Source: Pelecanus crispus
Taxonomy: Eukaryota > Chordata > Aves > Pelecaniformes > Pelecanidae
NCBI RefSeq assembly: GCF_030463565.1
Contig: NC_134648.1
Span: 9,961,806 to 10,025,805, forward strand
Reading direction: 5' to 3'
Length of the DNA: 64,000 nucleotides
A model generated the notes under the pieces. It was not told the origin of the DNA. It saw only the letters and a program-made list of their open reading frames with translations, and did not search any database. Position 1 is the first letter of the stretch; each line of letters opens with the position of its first letter. The position numbers and the translations under genes were made by a program. Below, piece by piece: positions 56,301 through 63,600 of this stretch.

Positions 56301-59300
56301 GAATAGGGGTTCTGCCATGGTAGAAAGAGGCAGAGAGCACAAGGAATTTAGGTCGTCTTAGAGAGTACACGAAACAACCTCCACACAATTGAAATGAAAC
56401 CAGATGCATAAAGATCCAGAAAAACATAAAGACATAGATAGGTGCAAGTGTGTACTCTGTAACCTCTACAAATGAAGAGACTGGGAAAAGCTTGTCAGGG
56501 AATTTTCTGGCAAAGAGTGGCAGATGCAGCCTTTCAGTCTACAAATGTGGATTTCTATGATATAGACAGGGCTAAGTGGTATTCTAAAAACCGACCTTGG
56601 AAATTCTGGTTTGTTAAGCATCATGTAGACCTTGCCAGGAATCTGGCAGGGACCTAAGACTTTATGTCCTGCCATCAATTCAACTGGTTCTGCAGAAATT
56701 AATTTGGGTCCAGTATAGTTAACACATTGTAAGAATTTAAAACATACTGCAATAGTAGAGGCTACATCACATTTATTTGCCTCCCTGCCCCAGTCTGTTC
56801 TACAATAATGATGTAAGGAGACAACCTACATAACATAGGTTAGGCTCCTGACCTACACAGTAAAGCAGCCTAACAATGCATGGAGATAAGCTCAGCCTAA
56901 AAGGCAGTAAAGCCACATTTCAGTTGCATTGCACCTGGTACAATAACGCCTCCTAAACCCCAGCTGGGCCTTTAACCTTACAATACCTCTACTCTCCCAC
57001 CCTCCCTATCCAACATTCCACTCTCCTCTTCCTTCCCACACTACTCTGTACTTGCTGGAGGGAGCATGGCAATTTGTTTTTCACCTGGCTGCTTTTGGAA
57101 GTCCCCTCCAAACCCTAAGATCTGGAAAGCAAGATGCAGACACCTCTGCATGTCAGTGAGTCAGACTAACAATTCTGATTTGTCAAATATCTTTAACATC
57201 TGCATCATACACTACTGTGCGTACATCTTATGTACGCAGATGCAAATTAACTGTACAGTCACCCCCTCATACTGATCTAACTATGTGACTTAATGAAAGT
57301 GGCACCCAAAAACTCAGAAGCTGGTCATGAATGCACCAGATGAAACCTGAAACAGGAAACCCAGATGCAGCCCAACCTCTGCCTAGCTTCAGCTTCCTAC
57401 AGAAAGGAACATTTAAAACCATAAGAACGTTGTGCATGTAAAGTCAAAGAGCCCTTCACATAGCACTAGGATGCAATATAGCAGCTGCAGTGTGGGGAAG
57501 GGAGCAAGGCACAACTGCCCCAATCACAATGCTTTGTTGTTCCGCCTTCCAGAGAGACACAGTGAATTTAGGAAGACCACAGTTAGACTGGCATCAACGC
57601 TTACTTAACATACATCTGCCTCCCTACACAACGGATGAGTGGTAGCCTATGGTGCATAAAGCTTCACGGTAGTATTGCTAAAGACACTGATAGCAAAGTA
57701 TGACCTATCTTAACATTAAAGTCTGCCAGGGTAAGGAAAAAAATGTAGAGGACAACTTAGTGAAACTGAAGAAAACTGATGGAAGGGAGGTAACTGACCA
57801 TAACAAAATTAGAGACTTCTAGAAAACCAGAATCCAGAGGCCTTCATAATGAGGATGGGGTAGGAAAAACAACTAATTTAACCCAACCTATGAGTTGCTT
57901 TTTTTTTTTCTTAAATTTTTATTTAAAGTGCACCCAATGTGAAAACAGTAATCACAATGGGTAAAAAGGATGAACCTTAATATGGATCAAAAAACCAAAA
58001 TCCAAGCCATGTGTTAATCTACATGCTTTACGTAGGCTGCAAATAATGATTTGCAATTTCTGAATGCTAAAACCCTCTGTGATATGGTATCACAATATTA
58101 AAGCTGTTACTCTCCAGAATAGCTTTCACTTCAGTATGCAGACAATAATTCAACCTTTTCCATATTAAATTCTCCCTTGCAAAAGAAAATAAAACTTTAA
58201 GTCAGCAGTGTTTTTCTTTAAGTTAAATAGTAATGTATTACAAGCTACAGAAACACACTTTAACCAGCAGTTTAATTATGCAATTAAAACATCAATGTAA
58301 TTTTTAAAAAATATACTGGAGTGGGTAAACTTAAATGTGAAACATATTGCACATCAGGATTATCAAAATTTTATCGTATTGCATATTCTTACTTCTTTGT
58401 AGTCATCTACCTCGTGATGAAGTAAACCATTCTGAAGAATCTCTTGCTTAAACATACTACAAGTATACTTATTAACCTATTTGAGCATACAAGCTCAAAT
58501 TCACAGGAAATTTCCCTAATGAGACAGAACCTGGGTATTTTACATTCTGAGCACTTGTCTTTCCTACCCCCTCAGAACTGGTGATTTTACAAAGAGTTTA
58601 CACGCCACCCTTTCAGAGTACAGGCCCAGACACACAGAAACATAACCTGTTTTGTAAAGAGACTGACATTCTGCAAAGAAACGCTTCTTAAGGGAGCACT
58701 AAGCCATCAGCTTAATTTTAAGTATTTTTGTAGGCTACATTGGCCACTAAGGCATGCCACAGTGTTACCAATCATTCCTCCCTCTGTCAGGAATTTTCAT
58801 CCCCACCCCTCCAATTAATACTGATTTTAAACATAGCCCTAACTATTAAAAACACCTGTTTAGAGAAATTCTGCCAGTAAGCAGGAGATAGTTCACAGTA
58901 ATACCGGATTTAAAAACATTACATACAACACTCCAATGGCACCTGCCTAGAAAATAAGAAGTTATTATAAATACGTATTTTAGTATATTAAAAAAAAAGC
59001 CAAAACCAATTGAAAGAGTAGTTATTTCCCTCCCACCAAGAGCAAGAATGCTGTACCACAAAGAAGATTCTTTATTAAGTAAGCATATTTTTATTGTTTC
59101 TAACCTAAAAGGTGTTTTAATAATGCCTTATTCTGGAGAAAAACGGTATTGCTTAAAGAGGCACACAGCTTTACATGTTAAGTGCAGATGTTCAGCAAAT
59201 GCTCACTTTACAAAACACTGCAAACATATCAGTGTGAACAGCTTAGCCGGGTTTCAATTTTCTTCCGGAGTGCGTGTACTCAATAACCACGAATAAATGA

Positions 59301-59863
59301 GATCGGGAAAACGAAGCTCACTGGAGTGCCTAGGTCCAGCTCGACCTGAATTAAAGTTTGCTTACCAGAAACGCGAAGGCTGAAAGAGACATAGTTTTCG
59401 GAGCATTACCGGTTTTACCGAGGGCGGACGCTGGGAGCGGCTCCGCGCACCCCCTTCCCCCAGCACAACGTTTCGCTGACGGAATAAAGTCGAGTTCCTC
59501 AAAATGGGTGTGTGCGGCGGGGGAGGGGAGCCGCTGGCCGACCGCGCCGCTGAGGAGACCGGCGGGCCTTACGGGCGCAGGGGAGCGGCACGGGCCGTGC
59601 TCCCCTCAGCCCCCGGGGCCGCCCGCGGCGCGGCCGCCAGCGCAACGGCAGCTCGGGGCGGCGGCCGGCCCCACACGCTGCGCCATACGCTCAGCCCCGC
59701 CGCCCCGCCGAGGCCTGCGCGGCGCGGCCACCCCCGGGCCACCCCGGGCCGGGCCGCCCCACCGCCACGGCGGCCCTAGCCCCCACTATTCCCCTCAGGG
59801 AGCGGCCTGCGACCTCACCGTCCTCCTGCTCACCTGGTCGCCGACAGCTCCCTCTCCGGACAT
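8111..59863 (-). CDS. CSTF3: CSTF3, cleavage stimulation factor subunit 3 (CstF-77), complete gene
   Basis: Complete gene; 21 coding exons join in frame to 718 residues plus TGA (human has 717). CstF-77 is a nuclear scaffold of the cleavage stimulation factor. It dimerises, binds CstF-64 (CSTF2) and CstF-50 (CSTF1), and contacts CPSF during pre-mRNA 3'-end cleavage and polyadenylation. Residues from about 20 to 548 form the HAT (half-a-TPR) repeat superhelix: the N-terminal set ends near 240, and the C-terminal set ends at the exon 17/18 border. Residues 549-631 are Pro-rich ([34 protein letters not shown]), the region that binds partner subunits. The tail has basic and acidic clusters ([17 protein letters not shown]) and ends RQQKRIR. 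The start is the ATG at 59861-59863 ([10 protein letters not shown]), one residue longer than the human first exon. Intron 3 (24747-49856) has a weak donor and probable intronic poly(A) signals. There are no frameshifts or internal stops. Confidence 0.97.
9323..9383 (-). CDS. CSTF3: CSTF3 exon 20
   Basis: Encodes residues 632-651 ([20 protein letters not shown]) plus the first base of Thr652. The acceptor AAATCAG is preceded on the minus strand by a 25-T tract (9397-9421), an unusually long pyrimidine run. The donor is GACA|GTAAGT. Confidence 0.96.
9506..9600 (-). CDS. CSTF3: CSTF3 exon 19
   Basis: Encodes residues 600-631, the Pro-rich [18 protein letters not shown] stretch followed by [14 protein letters not shown]. 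This is the partner-binding region (CstF-64/CstF-50) of the family. The acceptor is TCCCACAG and the donor CAG|GTTTGT, which lacks the usual A at +3. Confidence 0.96.
9984..10137 (-). CDS. CSTF3: CSTF3 exon 18
   Basis: Encodes residues 549-599 plus one base: [20 protein letters not shown], then a charged [13 protein letters not shown] segment, then [12 protein letters not shown]. It begins right after the HAT-C domain. The acceptor is TTTCGCAG and the donor GCAC|GTAAGT. Confidence 0.96.
10138..11704 (-). other. CSTF3 intron 17
   Basis: Intron with a 26-base A run on the plus strand (10972-10997), which is a T run in the direction of transcription. The rest is unremarkable. The overlapping frames near 11348-11711 include part of exon 17 read on the wrong strand or in the wrong frame. 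Confidence 0.8.
11705..11900 (-). CDS. CSTF3: CSTF3 exon 17
   Basis: Encodes residues 483-548, the end of the HAT-C superhelix: [20 protein letters not shown], then [19 protein letters not shown] and [19 protein letters not shown]. The acceptor is CTTATAG and the donor AAG|GTAAAT. Confidence 0.97.
11901..13198 (-). other. CSTF3 intron 16
   Basis: Ordinary AT-rich intron of 1.3 kb. I see no repeat or coding signal in it. Confidence 0.8.
13199..13268 (-). CDS. CSTF3: CSTF3 exon 16
   Basis: Encodes residues 460-482 ([20 protein letters not shown], then EKS) plus two bases of Gly483, within the HAT-C repeats. The acceptor is TTTTTAAAG and the donor TCTGG|GTACGT. Confidence 0.96.
13269..15127 (-). 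other. CSTF3 intron 15
   Basis: Intron of 1.86 kb. It is AT-rich except for a sharp GC- and CpG-richer block at about 14370-14680, listed separately. Confidence 0.8.
14370..14680. other. GC/CpG-rich block inside CSTF3 intron 15
   Basis: About 300 bp with C-rich, CpG-containing runs (for example CCGCCTCCGCCTCCCGCCC) in an otherwise AT-rich intron. Open frames exist on both strands (14382-14735 plus, 14284-14682 minus), as expected in GC-rich DNA; neither resembles a known protein. It could be an intronic CpG islet, a decayed insertion or a structural element. Confidence 0.5.
15128..15230 (-). CDS. CSTF3: CSTF3 exon 15
   Basis: Encodes residues 426-459 ([34 protein letters not shown]) plus the first base of Glu460, in the HAT-C repeats. 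The acceptor is TTTGCAG and the donor AATG|GTAAGC. Confidence 0.97.
15323..15466 (-). CDS. CSTF3: CSTF3 exon 14
   Basis: Encodes residues 378-425 ([48 protein letters not shown]), in phase 0 at both ends. The intron below it is only 92 bp. The acceptor is ACCTTAG and the donor AAG|GTAATC. Confidence 0.97.
15467..16783 (-). other. CSTF3 intron 13
   Basis: AT-rich intron of 1.3 kb. I see no repeat family or coding signal in it. Confidence 0.8.
16784..16858 (-). CDS. CSTF3: CSTF3 exon 13
   Basis: Encodes residues 353-377 ([20 protein letters not shown], then IDPTL), in phase 0 at both ends, in the HAT-C repeats. The acceptor is TTTACTTAG and the donor CTG|GTAAGA. Confidence 0.97.
17075..17118. 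repeat. 22-bp tandem duplication
   Basis: Two adjacent 22-bp copies (17075-17096 and 17097-17118), each ending TTTCAAGAATCTCTGA and differing at one base. Probably a local slippage or duplication event in the intron. Confidence 0.85.
17697..17760 (-). repeat. MIR-like SINE fragment (tentative)
   Basis: The stretch ATTATCCCCATTTTAAAAG followed by TGAAGAAGCTGATGCTCTGG matches the reverse complement of the MIR segment ATTATCCCCATTTTACAGATGAGGAAACTGAGG, with substitutions. It is short and diverged, so this is tentative. Confidence 0.45.
18035..18151 (-). CDS. CSTF3: CSTF3 exon 12
   Basis: Encodes residues 314-352 ([39 protein letters not shown]), in phase 0 at both ends. It contains a classic HAT helix pair. 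The acceptor is TTATAACAG and the donor GAAGAG|GTGAGC. Confidence 0.97.
18152..18745 (-). other. CSTF3 intron 11
   Basis: Intron of 594 bp that contains a CR1 LINE 3' end (18478-18575). I see nothing else in it. Confidence 0.8.
18478..18575 (+). mobile_element. CR1 LINE, 5'-truncated 3' end
   Basis: The sequence GGTTGGACTGGATCATC, then TTTTCCAACCCAAACG, then a GATTCCATGATTCTATGATTCT-type tail is the diagnostic 3' terminus of avian CR1 non-LTR retrotransposons. About 100 bp remain and there is no coding part. It lies antisense to CSTF3. Flanking CTACTCTTAATT (18466-18477) and CTACTTTTATTT (18573-18584) could be a decayed target-site duplication, though CR1 often lacks clear ones. This element is the main evidence that the host is a bird or a close relative. 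Confidence 0.92.
18746..18855 (-). CDS. CSTF3: CSTF3 exon 11
   Basis: Encodes residues 277-313 ([37 protein letters not shown]), HAT repeats at the N/C domain junction. The acceptor is CCCCCCAG and the donor AAAGGG|GTAAGC. Val277 is split with exon 10. Confidence 0.97.
18856..19381 (-). other. CSTF3 intron 10
   Basis: Intron of 526 bp. I see no repeat or regulatory signal in it. Confidence 0.8.
19382..19544 (-). CDS. CSTF3: CSTF3 exon 10
   Basis: Encodes residues 223-276 ([54 protein letters not shown]) plus one base. It spans the HAT-N to HAT-C transition and includes the conserved NAPSVPPQ loop. The acceptor is GTTTCAG and the donor AGAG|GTAATT. Confidence 0.97.
19748..19825 (-). CDS. CSTF3: CSTF3 exon 9
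   Basis: Encodes residues 197-222 ([26 protein letters not shown]), in phase 0 at both ends. The acceptor is CTTCTCCAG and the donor AAG|GTACAA, a moderately weak site. Confidence 0.97.
19826..22485 (-). other. CSTF3 intron 8, with a GC-rich interior
   Basis: Intron of 2.66 kb. From about 20180 to 22200 it is clearly richer in GC than the neighbouring introns. That part holds a 15-bp perfect inverted repeat (20564-20634) and two open frames that are longer than expected or look protein-like (20195-20689 minus, 21462-21659 plus). I recognise neither as a known gene or repeat family. Confidence 0.65.
20564..20634. repeat. 15-bp perfect inverted repeat (stem-loop potential)
   Basis: The left arm CAGGCATGAACAAAA (20564-20578) and the right arm TTTTGTTCATGCCTG (20620-20634) are exact reverse complements separated by 41 nt. 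In the transcript they could form a 15-bp stem. Its function, if any, is unknown. Confidence 0.9.
22486..22612 (-). CDS. CSTF3: CSTF3 exon 8
   Basis: Encodes residues 154-196 ([43 protein letters not shown]), in the HAT-N repeats. The acceptor is CTATTTAG and the donor GAAGAG|GTAATC. Val154 is split with exon 7. Confidence 0.97.
22719..22753 (-). CDS. CSTF3: CSTF3 exon 7 (35 nt)
   Basis: A very short exon encoding residues 143-153 ([11 protein letters not shown]) plus two bases of Val154. The acceptor is CTCACATAG and the donor GGCGT|GTAAGT. It sits in a tight cluster with exons 6 and 8; the introns between them are only 94 and 106 bp. Confidence 0.96.
22848..22914 (-). CDS. CSTF3: CSTF3 exon 6
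   Basis: Encodes residues 120-142 ([23 protein letters not shown]); Lys120 is split with exon 5. The acceptor is TTCCTCAG and the donor CCAG|GTATGT. HAT-N repeats. Confidence 0.97.
22915..24228 (-). other. CSTF3 intron 5
   Basis: Intron of 1.3 kb. It has a short G-run (around 23610-23623) on the plus strand, which is C-rich in the transcript. The overlapping frames at 23129-23570 look accidental. Confidence 0.8.
24229..24326 (-). CDS. CSTF3: CSTF3 exon 5
   Basis: Encodes residues 88-119 ([32 protein letters not shown]) plus two bases of Lys120. I used the acceptor TTAAACAG, ending at 24327, because it supplies the required LFQ; the nearer TTTCAG inside the exon would delete three residues. 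The donor is TACAA|GTAAGT. Confidence 0.95.
24714..24746 (-). CDS. CSTF3: CSTF3 exon 4 (33 nt)
   Basis: A micro-sized exon encoding residues 77-87 ([11 protein letters not shown]), in phase 0 at both ends. The acceptor is AATCTATAG (hardly any pyrimidine tract) and the donor AAG|GTGAGT. It is the exon that must be reached across the 25-kb intron 3. Confidence 0.95.
29400..29421. repeat. Poly(T) run, 22 nt
   Basis: A homopolymer T run on the plus strand. It is A-rich in the direction of CSTF3 transcription. I see no retroposed sequence attached to it. Confidence 0.9.
36713..36768. repeat. G/T-rich low-complexity tract ending in T17
   Basis: Repeated GTTTG and GGGTTT words run into a 17-T homopolymer (36752-36768). 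This is low-complexity sequence and is not assigned to a repeat family. Confidence 0.7.
36843..36870. repeat. Perfect 28-bp palindrome
   Basis: The half-site ACTTGTAAAGACAA (36843-36856) is followed immediately by its exact reverse complement TTGTCTTTACAAGT (36857-36870), with no spacer. It could be a recombination or replication-slippage product or a dimeric protein site; nothing in the sequence decides between these. Confidence 0.95.
38625..38650. repeat. Perfect hairpin, 10-bp stem and 6-nt loop
   Basis: ATGACAGACT (38625-38634), loop GCTCTA, then AGTCTGTCAT (38641-38650). The flanks do not extend the pairing, so it is too short for a miRNA precursor. Confidence 0.85.
46000..46200 (-). 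mobile_element. MIR-type SINE (ancient CORE-SINE)
   Basis: The plus strand reads CACAACAACCCTGTGAGG, a GTAGGTAGGTAG stretch, GGTTAAATAACTTACCCAAG, ACACAGCAA and CAGAGCAGGCTAGAATCCAG. These come in the same order and spacing as the reverse complement of the MIR consensus, including the tRNA-related segment at the right end, so the element lies in minus orientation. It is diverged and incomplete. MIR-like elements are old in amniotes and rarely this readable in bird genomes. Confidence 0.82.
48206..48227. repeat. (AC)11 microsatellite
   Basis: Eleven uninterrupted AC dinucleotides. Likely polymorphic in length. Confidence 0.95.
48947..48952 (-). terminator. Candidate intronic poly(A) signal (AATAAA), about 0.9 kb into CSTF3 intron 3
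   Basis: TTTATT on plus reads AATAAA on the minus strand. It is the first canonical hexamer that I find on the transcribed strand after exon 3. A TG-containing stretch (AGATGTTATAGTG) lies downstream. Its use is inferred from the known intron 3 polyadenylation of CSTF3 in mammals. Confidence 0.4.
49697..49702 (-). terminator. Candidate intronic poly(A) signal (ATTAAA), about 155 nt into CSTF3 intron 3
   Basis: ATTAAA on the minus strand, followed 20-50 nt later by the G/T-rich TGAGTTGATGATTGTTGC. A second ATTAAA lies at 49627-49632. They sit just after the read-through stop codon (49782-49784), so cleavage here would give a short mRNA for a 100-residue protein. Confidence 0.4.
49782..49856 (-). 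other. CSTF3: Read-through extension of CSTF3 exon 3 (short-isoform tail)
   Basis: If the weak GAG|GTTAAT donor is skipped, the frame continues for 24 codons (beginning [12 protein letters not shown]) to TAA at 49782-49784. This gives a 100-residue protein from exons 1-3. In mammals a CSTF3 short isoform of about this size, with a similarly hydrophobic V-rich start to the tail, arises by intronic polyadenylation. Presence of the frame is seen; its expression here is inferred. Confidence 0.5.
49857..49952 (-). CDS. CSTF3: CSTF3 exon 3
   Basis: Encodes residues 45-76 ([32 protein letters not shown]), in phase 0 at both ends; contains the first full HAT repeats. The acceptor is ATTTTTAG. The donor GAG|GTTAAT is weak, with T at +3 and no G at +5. 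Confidence 0.97.
50082..50183 (-). CDS. CSTF3: CSTF3 exon 2
   Basis: Encodes residues 11-44 ([34 protein letters not shown]), in phase 0 at both ends; start of the HAT-N domain. The acceptor is TTTTTCTAG and the donor CAG|GTTTAG, also below consensus. Intron 2 is only 129 bp. Confidence 0.97.
50184..59833 (-). other. CSTF3 intron 1 (9.65 kb)
   Basis: AT-rich intron. I see no nested gene, no recognisable full-length transposon and no tandem array. A short hairpin lies at 57218-57238 (TGCGTACAT, loop CTT, ATGTACGCA). The part closest to the promoter (from about 59400) belongs to the CpG island. Confidence 0.85.
57218..57238. repeat. Perfect hairpin, 9-bp stem and 3-nt loop
   Basis: TGCGTACAT, loop CTT, ATGTACGCA. 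In addition, CATCTGC upstream (around 57197) pairs with GCAGATG, which overlaps the right arm. No function is assigned. Confidence 0.8.
59834..59863 (-). CDS. CSTF3: CSTF3 exon 1 (coding part, with ATG)
   Basis: Encodes residues 1-10 ([10 protein letters not shown]); the ATG is at 59861-59863 and the donor is CAG|GTGAGC. A TAA (minus strand, 9 nt upstream of the ATG, in frame) supports this start. The 5' UTR continues upstream to an undetermined start site. Confidence 0.95.
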
Positions 59864-60008
59864 GGCGTGTTAAAATAGAGCTGGGGCACAAGGGCCCCCA
59901 ACAGATTAAAAACCCCTTTAAAAAGCGCCCGGCGCCGCTGCCGCCGCCGCGGGCAGCTCCACCGGTCGCGCCAACCGCTGCGGCCCGCAGTTCCAGCAGC
60001 GTTAGCAA

Positions 60009-60020
60009 CAAAATGGCGGC
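60009..60020 (+). promoter_or_regulatory. YY1-type site CAAAATGGCGGC
   Basis: Exact match to the core AAAATGGCGGC that binds YY1 and is typically found at or just downstream of start sites in TATA-less housekeeping promoters. It reads on the plus strand, away from CSTF3. Confidence 0.6.
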
Positions 60021-60127
60021 GCGGCGCCTCCGGCCCGGCTTTCAGCGGGGGCGGGGGGAGGAGCGGCGGCGCCGCGCCGCGCCGCGCGGGGGACGCTGGG
60101 AAAGGCTGCGAGAGGGTGGTGCGCGGG

Positions 60128-60140
60128 AGGAAGTGCGTCA
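60128..60140 (+). promoter_or_regulatory. ETS-type site with adjoining CRE half-site
   Basis: AGGAAGTGCGTCA combines an ETS core (GGAAGTG) and a CRE/ATF half-site (CGTCA). Such pairs are common in CpG-island promoters. Binding is inferred. Confidence 0.4.
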
Positions 60141-60161
60141 CGGCAGCGCGCGGTCGGCGGG

Positions 60162-60170
60162 GCGGAAGTG
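60162..60170 (+). promoter_or_regulatory. ETS-type site GCGGAAGTG
   Basis: Matches the ETS/GABPA consensus CCGGAAGTG with one change. It is followed at 60175 by a GTGAGT donor-like sequence on the plus strand. Confidence 0.45.
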
Positions 60171-60640
60171 GTCAGTGAGTGCGTCTCCGCGGAGGCGCCT
60201 GAGGGAGGCTCCGATGGCGAGGGGGGCGCGTCGGCCCGGCAGCCGCGGAGGGGCCCGGCCTTCCTCCCCGGCCTTCTGGGGGGCAGGCCTGTCTCCCGCG
60301 GGCCGCCCCGCTTGTCTCCCGCCGCGTAGGGGCAGGGCGAAGCACCGGGGCCCGCCCGCCTGAAGGGCGGCCAAGTAGGGCCCTGGGGGCCGCGGTCGTC
60401 GTACTGATGGCGCTCGTAAGGGTCGCAGTGTTGGCGTTTTCTCCCGTCGCTCTGTCCCCATTTCCTGGCGGATCGCTTATTGTCGAAACTGAGGGACAGT
60501 GGGCAGAAACTAGGAGGTTTTGGTCGCCTCTAGTCCTGGCCCTGCGCGCTTGTCATGGGCTGTTTCGTTAACGAAGCGTTGCCTCTTGAACGGTCGCTTC
60601 TTTGCAGCAAGCCGGCGCTCTGGCCTCGGTGAGGGAACGT

Positions 60641-63600
60641 CAGCAATGGCTGCTAGCAGTAGCCCCATCCCTTCCACCTCACACGAGCTCTTGTTAATCA
60701 AGGAGGCAAGTTCAAAAGACCTCAAGGACACAGGAGACAGCTCCCCCTAAAGCTACTTAACTTTATTTACAAAGTAATCGCCAGTCTGTCCATGAGAGAA
60801 GGGCTTTGAATCGGCCACTGCAGAGAAACTGTCCGCTATATGAAACAAATTCATTGAAGGAGGCTTGGCAGATACCAAGGTGAAAGCTGACTTAGCTGCC
60901 TTCACAACAGCAGTGTAAGTGTTCTTGAAATTGTGTAATACAGTCATAGTTTTGCAGAAATGCTTGAAGTAACTTGATATTAACACTCTTTGGGTTCCTT
61001 TCTGCTTCATCTTCCAAAAGTCACCTTCTTAAACCACAGTAATGTGTGGAAAGAGGACATGAGAAAAACATAGTATGTAACCTTTTCTTCTGAAGCTTGA
61101 CCCAAAAAAATGGGAGCAGATAGTAAAGACGTAGTTGACCAATCTGGAGTAACATTTTTCTTCTCAGTATTGAAGAATTTTGATTCTGTTATTCTTCAGA
61201 AGTGAAATACGAATGTGCCTATCAATCTGTCTTGATAGGTAAGCTGTCCTGTTCTCTGATTTCTTAGAGAATAGTGATACGAGGCTAATTTGTTGTTTCT
61301 TATGGGCTATTTCTTCCATGTCACAACAGACTCTGTTTTGAAAATATTTGATACATAAATACAATTTGTTTCCAAAACCCCACATTTCTAATTCATCAGT
61401 GTAATGATCTTTTCAGTTTCCCATCTAGGAACCAACTCCTTATAAGTAATATCTTAAAACAATGCTGGTGAAACTTCTAATTAGATAATACGTGTGTTAT
61501 TCTAGGTCTACAGTGTCAGCTGTCTTAGTGGCCTGGTTGAAATGTTGTTCTAGTTCTTTGGTTTTTTGTTCAAGTATATTTCTAGTCTAATTTTAGCTGC
61601 TTCTGGTTTTGGGATTGCTGCCTTCAGTTTCATAAAATGATAAAGGTGTTTTTGAATGATGACAGCACCAACGACATCTGGCTTGTCCAATAGAATGAGT
61701 TAGTGAAGAGCAAAATAAGTGATGCATAATGTCATTAAGACTTTTGCTCCTTACCCCCTATAGCCCCTCACCCCCCATAATAAAATAATGTGCTATCTCT
61801 TACACTGGTGGTGTTCTTTATTTCTGTAATTCCATGCACAGAACAGACCTCAGGCAAAACCCTAGTTGCTGTAAATACAACTAGGGCCTATTCCCCTTCT
61901 GTCAAGTGTTGCTGTGATAGCTTGAATGAATTGCAGCTCTAATACATGGCTTTAACTCTAATGTGTTACTTGGAGAAGATTGAAAGGAACACTAATGTAC
62001 AGAAAGAAAATTATATTTTAAATTCTTATTGATACGTTGCACCTTACCACTTCAGCCCTAATAGCTTGCCTTGTTTTGCAGTTAAATGTCAACTTTTTCA
62101 CACCTGTGTGATAATGAAGATGTTCGTGTTTTGGTGTGAATCTCACAAGGGGCAGTATTACTTACAAAACCTGTGTGTAAATGACAGGTTATGTTTCAAA
62201 GTAACTTTGAAAATGTTTCCTTGTCTTAAATTTAGAGTTTAGATACAACAGTGTTAGCTTAATTTAAGTTTTGCCTCGCTGTAACTCAAATTTGGGCCTC
62301 ATGCAAAAGTCTGCTGGCTTGGGTTCAGTAGTGTTGTAAGTTCATCTTAGCTGACCCATTTGACAGGCTGATTTGGAGCTTTCTTGTTGATGGTATGGGA
62401 GCAAATAATGGGGATGCAGCAGCTAAGCTTACAACAGCTACTTAGTTGCTAATTCCTTCTGCATAGCTCAAATGTTGTTTTAGAATGTGGCTATTCCTTC
62501 CCTTCCTTCTGAAGCTGTGTCATCTTGAGCGGAGTAGCTCAAGGCTTCTAGCCTGAGGTAACTGGAGCAGTGAAGACATGATTACGGGCCTGTCTGCTTG
62601 GGAAGGCTGCACTTTAATTTTCAGCTGCTTTGTGATATCAAAGCAACAGGACATTGCTAATATGTACTATGCTGTAGTGATTCATGCTTAGTTCAGTAAT
62701 TGACATGAAACTCAATGTCAAGCTATGAGTTAACAAGTAAGCTATTGTGGATTATACTGCTCTGTAAGTGAGTGTTGCAGAAATTGCAAACAAATCTGGA
62801 ACTGGATGTTATTAAATATATGAAAATTATTTCATATTGAAATATATGAAATATGAATACTTCATATATGAAAAATAAACCTGAACAAACTGAAATATTT
62901 CTGCTTGGAAAAAACAGATGAAAGTTATGTGTCACTTAGAAAAACAACTGGAAGAAAATGAGATCTTAAAACAAATAGATGTTGAACCTTCAAGGCTGCC
63001 AGGCCAAGATCTTGGCAAACCATAAAGTGGAGCAAACTTGAAAGGAAACTGCTTTCACAGAGTTGGGGCAGTGGTTATCAAATAGAGCTGACATACCTGT
63101 CTTCCAAGTGATTTTAGCTGCCACAGCAGATTATTTTTTAATACTAGTTCAGAAACTTTCAAAAGGATTCACTCATAGATATAATTGTGTCTGCTCAATG
63201 CTAGAGAGAATGTTTACAGCTCTTAGATTTGAACTGCCCTATTAATTTCTATGTGTTAACGGTGCATCTCAAGCTACCTGAATGCAGAGGATGATGGGAA
63301 TTGTCCTCCCCACTCCATCATAATATTATTTGAGTCTGTGGGCTGTGTCACCCCTCCTCTAAGGTGGATTTCAGCATATGTAGGGTAAAGACACATTGAC
63401 CCGAAAACTGAGAGACCCTGTCTTGCTGTTGGCCAGGGTGACGGTGGGCCCTGTTGTTTCCTCTGTTCAGAGTTCTGCAGTACTTGAGTACCACTGTAGA
63501 GCCCATACTCTCCTTCTATATTTCTAAATTGACAACACCATGGGAATTCTGTGAACTAAAAAAAAGAAGGTAGTCTAAATTTATATTCCCAGAGGCCATG

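Larger units (their letters stand above)
59400..60640. promoter_or_regulatory. CpG-island promoter of CSTF3, probably bidirectional
   Basis: Sharp change from AT-rich DNA to about 1.2 kb of dense CpG. It surrounds the CSTF3 first coding exon (59834-59863) and extends upstream. No TATA box is evident next to the start codon. A YY1-type site (60009-60020) and two ETS-type GGAAGTG sites (60128-60140, 60162-60170) lie 145-310 bp upstream of the CSTF3 ATG. In human a divergent non-coding transcript starts on the other side of this promoter, and the same is likely here. Long frames on both strands in the island are GC artefacts. Confidence 0.85.

Noticed and set aside
59358..59873. 171-codon plus-strand open frame across the CSTF3 promoter
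   Set aside because: It lies in the CpG island, has the Pro/Ala/Arg-rich composition of GC-rich DNA, overlaps other long frames on both strands and runs antisense through CSTF3 exon 1.
60013..60363. 116-codon Arg-rich plus-strand frame starting at the YY1 motif
   Set aside because: The ATG is the YY1 core itself, the composition is a GC artefact, and a donor-like site interrupts it. Not supported as a protein.
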